A stretch of DNA of 18,351 nt from CAZVEV01 sp964625865 (GTDB lineage Bacteria > Planctomycetota > Phycisphaerae > SM23-33). The notes below the pieces were generated by a model. The model saw only the letters and a program-made list of their open reading frames with translations. It did not search any database and was not told the origin of the DNA. The translations under genes were made by a program, and so were the position numbers. Location: NCBI GenBank assembly GCA_964625865.1, contig CAZVEV010000099.1, positions 1 through 18,351 of the forward strand. Reading direction: 5' to 3'. This document shows positions 6,536 to 13,001 of this stretch, piece after piece (the stretch's first letter is position 1; each line of letters begins with the position of its first letter).

Positions 6536-8950
6536 ATGCAAAGGAACACGGTCCTCATTCTTGCGGCGAGTCTGCTGATTGCGACAGCCGTCGGTGTCGT
6601 CTGGTACGCCTCGGGGCCTGCCGATCCCCCTGCCGCGGGACCTCCGGCCTCCACGGGGCCCGCCGGCCCAGGGCGGGGCTACGTCGGGACCACCAGTTGC
6701 CGAACGTGCCACGAGAAGTTCTATCACCTCTGGGCCACCTCGCACCACGGTCTGGCCATGCAACCGTTCACGGGGGACCTCGCGCGATCCAAGCTGCCGC
6801 TGACCGGACAGGACGTCAAGATCGGCGAGCAGACGTATCGGGCGGAACTGGTCGGCGAGACGGGGCAGGTCCGACGGAACGGGCCGGACGGTGAGGAGGT
6901 CTTCCCCATCGCCCATGTAATGGGCGGAAAGAACGTCTACTACGCGCTGACGCCGCTGACCCGCGGCCGCCTGCAGGTTCTGCCCATCGCCTACGACGTT
7001 CACACCAAACGCTGGTACGACATGGCCGCCAGCGGGGTGCGTCACTTCCAGGACGGCCCGCCCGATGCCCCCCTGCCGTGGACGGATCCGGCCTTTACGT
7101 TCAACACCTCCTGCTACGGCTGCCACGTCAGCCAACTGGAGACCAACTACAACGCCGCAACCAACAGCTACCGCACCACGTGGGCCGAGCCGGGCATCAA
7201 CTGCGAGACCTGCCACGGCCCCGCCGGCGAGCACGTCCGCGTCTGCGAGGAGGCCCCCGACGGCCAGCCGCCCAAGGACCTGAAGATCCTCAGCTACACC
7301 GACTTCACCGTCGCACAGGCCAACACCACCTGCGCCCCGTGCCACGCCAAGATGTCCCCCGTGACCGCCGGCTTTGAGCCCGGCGACGAGTACTTCGACC
7401 ACTACGACCTGACCTCGCTGGAGGACAACGACTTCTACCCCGACGGCCGCGACCTCGGCGAGAACTACACCTACACGTCGTGGCGCATGAGCCCGTGCAC
7501 CAAGTCGGGCAAGCTGAGCTGCACTCACTGTCACACCTCCAGCGGCCGCTACCGTTTCGCCGGCGAGAAGGCCAACAACGCCTGCCTGCCGTGCCACGCC
7601 GAGCGCGTCGCCAACGCACCGAAGCACACGCGTCATTCGCCTGAGAAGTTCAAGGACAAGACCGCCAAGGCCCCCACCTGCGTCTCGTGCCACATGCCCA
7701 CCACACGGTTCGCCCAGATGATGCGGAGCGACCACTCGATGCGCCCGCCGACCCCGGCGGCCACCCTGGCCTACAAGTCGCCCAACGCCTGCAACCTGTG
7801 CCACACCAGGAAGACCGAAGACGCCAAGTGGGCCGACGGGCACGTTCGCAAGTGGCACACGAGGGACTACCAGAAGCCCGTGCTGGACCGCGCCGCGCTG
7901 ATCGCCGCCGCACGCCGAGGCGACTGGACGCGCCTCGATGACATGCTGGCCCACATCAGCAGCCCCGACCGCGAGGAGATGTACGCCACGGGCCTGATCC
8001 GCCTGCTGACCAACTGCCCGCAACAACGCAAGGTCCCCGTGTTGATCAAGGCGCTGTCCGACCCGTCGCCGCTGATCCGCTCGTCGGCCATCGCCGGACT
8101 GACCGGTGCGGTCACGCCCGAGGTCGGGCGGGCCCTGATCGACGCGACCGACGACGAGACCCGCCTGGTCCGTGTCCGCGCGGCCAACGCGCTGGCCCCC
8201 TATCCGCGAAACATCTGGGGCCCGCAGGACCTGGCGCGCCTTGACCGTGCCACCAAGGAACTCGAAGACTCCTTCGCCGGTCGACCCGATGACTGGGCGT
8301 CGCACTACAACAGGGGTAACTACCTGTCGGCCCGTCAGGACCGGACCGGCGCGCTGGCATCGTACGAGAGGGCCATCAAACTCCGTCCGGGCGCCATCCT
8401 TCCGCTGGTCAACGTGTCGCTGCTGTATGCGGGCATGGGACGGCGGGCCGATGCGGAGAAGGCCCTGACCACCGCGTTGAAGCACGCGCCCAACAGTGCG
8501 GCCGCCCACTTCAACATGGGTCTCCTGATGGCCGAGAAGCCCGACCTGGCGGCCGCCGAACGCCACCTGCGGGCCGCGCTGAAGGCCGATCCGACCATGG
8601 CGCAGGCGGCGCACAATCTCGGCGTGCTGCTGTACAAGACCAAGCCCACCGAGGCCGTGAAGTGGTGTCGCAAGGCCGTCGACTTGCAGCCCGGGTCCGT
8701 GCGGTACGCCTATACGCTGGCCTTCTACCTCAACCAGACCGGCGACCCCGACGGTGCGGCGGCGGTCCTGACGCGGCTGGTCGAAGCCGACACCCGCTCG
8801 CCGGAGGTCCACGCCATGCTCGTGACGATCTACCGCAAGCAGGGCAAACTGGTCGAAGCCAGGGCGACGTGCCAACGCGTACTGGACGCCGACGGCTTCC
8901 CCGACCAAGTCAAAGCCCAGTTCCGCCGGCTGCTGGAGTCCCTCGAATGA
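6536..8950 (+). CDS. Octahaem cytochrome c fused to HEAT and TPR repeats
   Basis: An 804-residue exported electron-transfer protein. An N-terminal hydrophobic helix (about residues 5-24) is a signal peptide or anchor, followed by a Pro/Gly/Ala linker. Eight CXXCH haem-attachment motifs are present, with first Cys at residues 55 (CRTCH), 193 (CYGCH), 223 (CETCH), 266 (CAPCH), 329 (CTHCH), 350 (CLPCH), 382 (CVSCH) and 419 (CNLCH). The first, next to HLWATSHHGLAM, recalls the cytochrome c554-like family. Residues about 495-560 form HEAT-like helices (VPVLIKALSDPSPLIRSSAIAGL). Residues about 585-800 contain at least five TPRs (HYNRGNYLSARQDRTGALASYERAI and onward). All haems lie in the first 425 residues; the repeats form a docking arm. 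It needs periplasmic cytochrome c maturation, so the mature part is outside the cytoplasm. Its stop overlaps the CRTAC1-type gene by ATGA. Substrate or redox partner is unknown. Confidence 0.95.
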   Translation: MQRNTVLILAASLLIATAVGVVWYASGPADPPAAGPPASTGPAGPGRGYVGTTSCRTCHEKFYHLWATSHHGLAMQPFTGDLARSKLPLTGQDVKIGEQTYRAELVGETGQVRRNGPDGEEVFPIAHVMGGKNVYYALTPLTRGRLQVLPIAYDVHTKRWYDMAASGVRHFQDGPPDAPLPWTDPAFTFNTSCYGCHVSQLETNYNAATNSYRTTWAEPGINCETCHGPAGEHVRVCEEAPDGQPPKDLKILSYTDFTVAQANTTCAPCHAKMSPVTAGFEPGDEYFDHYDLTSLEDNDFYPDGRDLGENYTYTSWRMSPCTKSGKLSCTHCHTSSGRYRFAGEKANNACLPCHAERVANAPKHTRHSPEKFKDKTAKAPTCVSCHMPTTRFAQMMRSDHSMRPPTPAATLAYKSPNACNLCHTRKTEDAKWADGHVRKWHTRDYQKPVLDRAALIAAARRGDWTRLDDMLAHISSPDREEMYATGLIRLLTNCPQQRKVPVLIKALSDPSPLIRSSAIAGLTGAVTPEVGRALIDATDDETRLVRVRAANALAPYPRNIWGPQDLARLDRATKELEDSFAGRPDDWASHYNRGNYLSARQDRTGALASYERAIKLRPGAILPLVNVSLLYAGMGRRADAEKALTTALKHAPNSAAAHFNMGLLMAEKPDLAAAERHLRAALKADPTMAQAAHNLGVLLYKTKPTEAVKWCRKAVDLQPGSVRYAYTLAFYLNQTGDPDGAAAVLTRLVEADTRSPEVHAMLVTIYRKQGKLVEARATCQRVLDADGFPDQVKAQFRRLLESLE

Positions 8951-10413
8951 AGCACGCATTCCTGGGTGCAATGGCGTGCCTGCTCATCTGCCCCTCGGTC
9001 CCTGCAAGCGGCGAGGCGAGGAAGCCACCGGCCGCACCCCGGGCAGTGCGTTTCGAAGACGTGACCGCAGACGTTGGCCTGAACGGGTTGTCCGGTTCGC
9101 TGGCGGCGTGGGGGGACTACAACAACGACGGGTGGGTCGATCTTTACGTTTCGGGCCAACTGTGGCGAAACGAAGGGGGCAAGCGGTTCACACGCGTGAG
9201 CGGTCAGCCCATGGGTGGAACAGGCCTCTGGGGTGACTTCGACAACGACGGGTTCCGCGATCTGTATTGCTGGTCAGGCCGCGGGCGACTGTATCGCAAC
9301 GTCGGCGGCAAGCGGTTCGTCGCCGCCTGCGTCCTGAAGGACCTACCCATGAAGGTCTCTCGCGGGGCCGTCTGGGGTGACTTCGACGGCGACGGGTTCC
9401 TGGACCTCTACATCGGCGGCTACGAGAACCCGTATCAGCCCGACGCGATCTACCGCAACGACGGCAAGGGCGGCTTCGTGCGGGTCTGGAAGACGCCAGG
9501 GCGGGCCATGCCGGCCCGGGGCGTCACAGCCGCCGACTACGACGAGGACGGCGACCTGGACATCTATGTCTCCAACTATCGCCTGGTGGCGAATCTGCTG
9601 CTGCGGAACGACGGCAAGGGGCGGTTTACCAACGTGGCGCCCGCCGCGGGTGTGGCAGGCGACGGCGGTCTGGGGGCCTGGGGGCATACGATCGGCTCGG
9701 CCTGGGGCGACCTGGACAGCGACGGCCACCTGGACCTGTTCGCCGGGAACTTCAGCCATCGGCCCGCCTACCAGGACCGCCCGAAGTTCTACCGGAACCT
9801 GGGCCCAACCGGCGGATTCCGTTTCGCCGACAGGTCCAAGGGGGCGGGCCTGGCGTGGCAGGAATCGTTCGCCTCGCCCGCACTGGGGGACTTCGACAAC
9901 GATGGGCTCCTGGACCTGTTCTTCTCGACGGTCTACCCCCGCGACCACTGCGTCCTGTATCGCAACAGGGGCAACTGGGAGTTCGTGGACGTGACCCACC
10001 GAACAGGCGTCTCGGGGCGGCTGACCTACCAGGCAACGTGGGCCGACTTTGACAATGACGGCGACCTGGATCTGCTGACCGGTGGGAAACTGTTCCGCAA
10101 CGGCCTGCGGGACAGTCACTGGCTCAAGGTTCGCCTCGTCGGGGACGGGCGGCGCATCAACCGTGATGCGGTCGGCTCACAGGTGCGGATCGCGCTGGGC
10201 GACAGGACGCTGGTTCGCCAGGTGGCCAGTACAACCGGCGAGTGCAACCAGAACGATCCGACGTTGCACTTCGGGCTGGGCGTCGTCGCCGGGCCGGTGG
10301 CCCTCACCGTCCGTTGGCCCGACCGGACGAGCCGCAAGCTGACAGCAAAGCCGAACCGCGTCTTTATCATACGCTATGCCTCTGCCCCAGGCCCCGCCGG
10401 TCCGCGCAATTGA
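8947..10413 (+). CDS. CRTAC1-type FG-GAP propeller with ASPIC/UnbV domain
   Basis: A 488-residue secreted protein. The ATG overlaps the cytochrome stop (ATGA at 8947-8950), implying translational coupling; upstream open frame is a shadow. A signal peptide covers about residues 1-22 (AFLGAMACLLICPSVPASG). Seven calcium-loop FG-GAP repeats form the propeller: WGDYNNDGWVDLY (about 55), WGDFDNDGFRDLY (95), WGDFDGDGFLDLY (143), ADYDEDGDLDIY (196), WGDLDSDGHLDLF (253), LGDFDNDGLLDLF (313) and WADFDNDGDLDLL (365). The C-terminal part (about 390-480), with GSQVRIALGDRTLVRQV, HFGLG and LTVRWPDRTSRKL, matches the ASPIC/UnbV domain that ends CRTAC1-family proteins. The repeats probably bind calcium and a protein or glycan partner. 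Coupling to a TPR-bearing cytochrome suggests the two products act together in the envelope. Family call is strong; the ligand is unknown. Confidence 0.93.
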   Translation: MKHAFLGAMACLLICPSVPASGEARKPPAAPRAVRFEDVTADVGLNGLSGSLAAWGDYNNDGWVDLYVSGQLWRNEGGKRFTRVSGQPMGGTGLWGDFDNDGFRDLYCWSGRGRLYRNVGGKRFVAACVLKDLPMKVSRGAVWGDFDGDGFLDLYIGGYENPYQPDAIYRNDGKGGFVRVWKTPGRAMPARGVTAADYDEDGDLDIYVSNYRLVANLLLRNDGKGRFTNVAPAAGVAGDGGLGAWGHTIGSAWGDLDSDGHLDLFAGNFSHRPAYQDRPKFYRNLGPTGGFRFADRSKGAGLAWQESFASPALGDFDNDGLLDLFFSTVYPRDHCVLYRNRGNWEFVDVTHRTGVSGRLTYQATWADFDNDGDLDLLTGGKLFRNGLRDSHWLKVRLVGDGRRINRDAVGSQVRIALGDRTLVRQVASTTGECNQNDPTLHFGLGVVAGPVALTVRWPDRTSRKLTAKPNRVFIIRYASAPGPAGPRN

Positions 10414-10438
10414 CACTGGATGCGGCGGCGAATATACC

Positions 10439-10444
10439 AGGAGG
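10439..10444 (+). promoter_or_regulatory. Strong Shine-Dalgarno that sets the Ig-protein start
   Basis: AGGAGG (10439-10444), within AGGAGGTGA, is an essentially full match to the 16S anti-Shine-Dalgarno and lies four bases before the ATG at 10449. It shows that the open frame running upstream from 10242 is not part of the protein. It is the strongest ribosome-binding site in the window, unlike the coupled starts before it. Confidence 0.8.
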
Positions 10445-10448
10445 TGAA

Positions 10449-13001
10449 ATGACTCAGATAGCCCGGCCAGACCGGTGTCCTCCAGCAGCGTGCGAGCGGG
10501 AAAAACGTGCTGCGATTTCGCTTGGAGTGGTACTGATCGCGGTGGCCTTGGTTGCTCGGCTCGGTGCCGCCGAGAAGCCGCAGGCCGCGACCGTCTCGAC
10601 AACCCGGGCCGCGATACGCTTCAGCATCGCAGGCGGACGAGCGGCCGGGAAGCACACGTACGAGATTCTGCGCGTCACGCGGGGGGGGGGCCAGGCCGGC
10701 CAGGCCCTGCGGGGCATGAAACTGGACCCCGTATCGGGGGCGTTTTCGTGGACGCCCACCGAAAGCCAGGCCGGCACGTATGAGGTGGCGTTCGGCATCA
10801 CGGACGATGCGGGCGCCGAGACGCGTGCGACCCGGAAGATCACCATCAAGCCGGGCCCCATCGCGGACGAAACGGGCCCGACCGCCTCGGCGCGGATGAA
10901 GGTAGCCAGTCGCCTTCGGGCATGGTATGCCGCGGGAACGGCGGCGGGAAACACCGGCGACTTCTACGACAACCGCGACGGGGGCCATTCCCCGATGAGA
11001 CTCCGCCATTTCCCGCAACTCGACAGGTTCGAGTACACCGACGAGCAGAAGAGCCGCAAGCTCCACTGGGGTCCGCAACTGCGAATGCTGTTCAAGCACG
11101 TGACGATCGGCAACTCGTCAACGTCGGCCACGGCGGCCTTGGGCGGCTGCAACACGCGGCGGTGTCTCATGAGCCCCCGCGCGGTGGCCATCCTCTACAC
11201 GCAGTATCGTCGCAGCCACCTTTACGTGTATCCCGAGCACCGCGACTACGACCCGGGCCATAACGGTCTGGGCGGGGGCTATGGCGACCTGTTCCCGGCC
11301 AATACGCCCTACGTGATCACGTCCCAGGGCTCGTCAGGGTCCGACCAGGCGTTCCTGCGGGCGATTGCTCGCACGCTGGCGGCGTTTCGGCCGAAGGTCA
11401 AGGCCCTGCTGATCCGCACCGGCCTGCTCATGCCGACCGTCCAGATGATCTTCCGCCGCTGCAACACGCACATCCGTACCAAGCAGGACTACCTGACGGG
11501 CCGGGCCCACCCGCCGGTGTTCAGTTCCTCGCAGATCGACGTGCTGCGAATGGTCGAGATGGCCCACGACATGACCGCCGAGAACATCCCGCCGATGATC
11601 CAGTTGGCCGTCGTCGAGGAGGACACCGCGCGCCCGGGACGCGACTACTTTGATGTCTTCCCATCCGAGAAGCTGTTCGACACGCCGGCGGCCATCGCGC
11701 GGGTGGCCAGGTCGGTCAAGGGCGTCCGGCGGATGGTGGTCAGCGCCGCCAAGAGTTTCGACCACAATCGTCGCGAACTGACGTACCACTGGGCGGTTCT
11801 GCAGGGCGACGCCGATCGAATCACAATCAAGCCGCTCAACAGCAACGCCTCGGTCGTTGAACTGCAGATCCCGTATCACGCCCGGCGACAGATTCATAAG
11901 GGATCGGAGATGGAGTCCAATCGTGTCGACATCGGCGCGTTCGTCTGCAACGGCACGTACTACTCAGCGCCGGGGTTCGTCAGTGTCATGTCTCTGGACA
12001 GCGAGGCCCGGACGTACGATGCGGCCGGGCGGATACGCGAGGTCTGCTACGGGTACGGCGCGGCGGGGATCGGGCAGCGCGTCTACTCTGCCCGGGGGGG
12101 CGATAGTGTCGACTATGGCGCCCTGATCGACCTGATCGTCGGCAAGGGGACGGGGCTGGGGGCAAGACTTCTTCGCGGCCGGTTCACGCCCGAGGAGATT
12201 GCCGCATTTCGTCTCGCGGCGAAAGACCTGGCGCCCGCCCAGGCGGCGATACGCGCCGCGGCGAAGAAGACCGGCGCCGCGCGGGAGTTGGCCGCCGCCC
12301 ACAAGGCGTTCGGCCAACTGCTCGCCAAGAGGCGACCGGGCCTGAGGTCGTCGGTCATCATTCGGCTCAAAGGCGCACTCGAAGGGATAATGGGCGACGT
12401 GAACTTCGCCTTCCGCCACGCCGATGCGCTGGCGGCGCTGAGCAAGGCGTGCGACGACGCCCGCCGCAAGCAAGCCTGTCGCGGGGCCCTTGCGGGGCTA
12501 CACGCACTCGTCCGCGAGCGCGGCGGCGACCCCAAGGCCCGATCTGCCAGCCCGTTTCCGACCGGCCCGTCCAGCCGCACCGGGCCGATTGCGCTAACGA
12601 TCGGGCAGCGAAATCGGATCGAGCAACTGAACATCGCCGTCATGCAAAGCCTCGTGTATCCAGGCCTGCTCAAATGGCGGCGGCGGGTCAACTTCGTTGC
12701 CCCGAGGCTGGCACTGGCCAAGGCATGGCGCGACGCGTATCGCTATGCCCCCGACGGCCGCCTGATCGGCTGGACCCGACACCACGGCAGTGCGACCGAA
12801 ACCTACACCGTCGACGGCGCGCGGGTCACGAAGACGGACCGCCTCGGCCGTCCGCTGATCGCCCAGACGGTCAACTACACCGCGGACCGAACCACCAAGC
12901 CGTGGTCGGTCAAAGCCCAGCCGGGCGACACGATTCTCCACTACACCTACGCGTCTGACAGCGACCCAATCGGTCGCGTCGAGCGAACCGAGAAACGCTA
13001 G
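10449..13001 (+). CDS. Large exported protein with N-terminal putative-Ig domain, function unknown
   Basis: An 850-residue protein. A basic N-terminus and hydrophobic segment (about residues 22-40, ISLGVVLIAVALVARLGA) are a signal peptide or anchor. Residues about 60-137 match the putative-Ig (He_PIG-like) module, with the hallmark LDPVSGAFSWTPTESQAGTYEV. The long middle region (about 145-550), including AILYTQYRRSHLYVYPEHRDYDPG, YVITSQGSSGSDQAFLRAI and VARSVKGVRRMVVSAAKSF, looks like a globular domain I recall from planctomycete hypothetical proteins; no catalytic motif stands out. Alanine-rich helices follow at about 590-690. The last 90 residues (RYAPDGRLIGWTRHHGSATETYTVDG, DRLGRPLIAQTVNY) resemble YD-type strand repeats. 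A run of ten G at 10681-10690 (codons 78-81) sits between signal peptide and Ig module. The 3' 408 nt are also open on the minus strand. It is probably co-transcribed with the CRTAC1-type gene 35 nt upstream. Confidence 0.88.
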   Translation: MTQIARPDRCPPAACEREKRAAISLGVVLIAVALVARLGAAEKPQAATVSTTRAAIRFSIAGGRAAGKHTYEILRVTRGGGQAGQALRGMKLDPVSGAFSWTPTESQAGTYEVAFGITDDAGAETRATRKITIKPGPIADETGPTASARMKVASRLRAWYAAGTAAGNTGDFYDNRDGGHSPMRLRHFPQLDRFEYTDEQKSRKLHWGPQLRMLFKHVTIGNSSTSATAALGGCNTRRCLMSPRAVAILYTQYRRSHLYVYPEHRDYDPGHNGLGGGYGDLFPANTPYVITSQGSSGSDQAFLRAIARTLAAFRPKVKALLIRTGLLMPTVQMIFRRCNTHIRTKQDYLTGRAHPPVFSSSQIDVLRMVEMAHDMTAENIPPMIQLAVVEEDTARPGRDYFDVFPSEKLFDTPAAIARVARSVKGVRRMVVSAAKSFDHNRRELTYHWAVLQGDADRITIKPLNSNASVVELQIPYHARRQIHKGSEMESNRVDIGAFVCNGTYYSAPGFVSVMSLDSEARTYDAAGRIREVCYGYGAAGIGQRVYSARGGDSVDYGALIDLIVGKGTGLGARLLRGRFTPEEIAAFRLAAKDLAPAQAAIRAAAKKTGAARELAAAHKAFGQLLAKRRPGLRSSVIIRLKGALEGIMGDVNFAFRHADALAALSKACDDARRKQACRGALAGLHALVRERGGDPKARSASPFPTGPSSRTGPIALTIGQRNRIEQLNIAVMQSLVYPGLLKWRRRVNFVAPRLALAKAWRDAYRYAPDGRLIGWTRHHGSATETYTVDGARVTKTDRLGRPLIAQTVNYTADRTTKPWSVKAQPGDTILHYTYASDSDPIGRVERTEKR
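10681..10690 (+). repeat. G10 homopolymer inside the Ig-protein coding region
   Basis: Ten consecutive G residues encode part of RGGGQ. The frame is intact at this length. Gain or loss of one G would frameshift the gene shortly after its signal peptide. Homopolymers of this length are slippage-prone in replication and also error-prone in sequencing. Confidence 0.8.

Noticed and set aside
6179..8971. Long minus-strand open frame of 930 codons
   Set aside because: Antisense to the octahaem cytochrome gene, whose eight CXXCH motifs settle the coding strand.
10242..10448. Upstream extension of the Ig-protein frame
   Set aside because: It overlaps the end of the CRTAC1-type gene in another frame, and a near-perfect Shine-Dalgarno marks the ATG at 10449.
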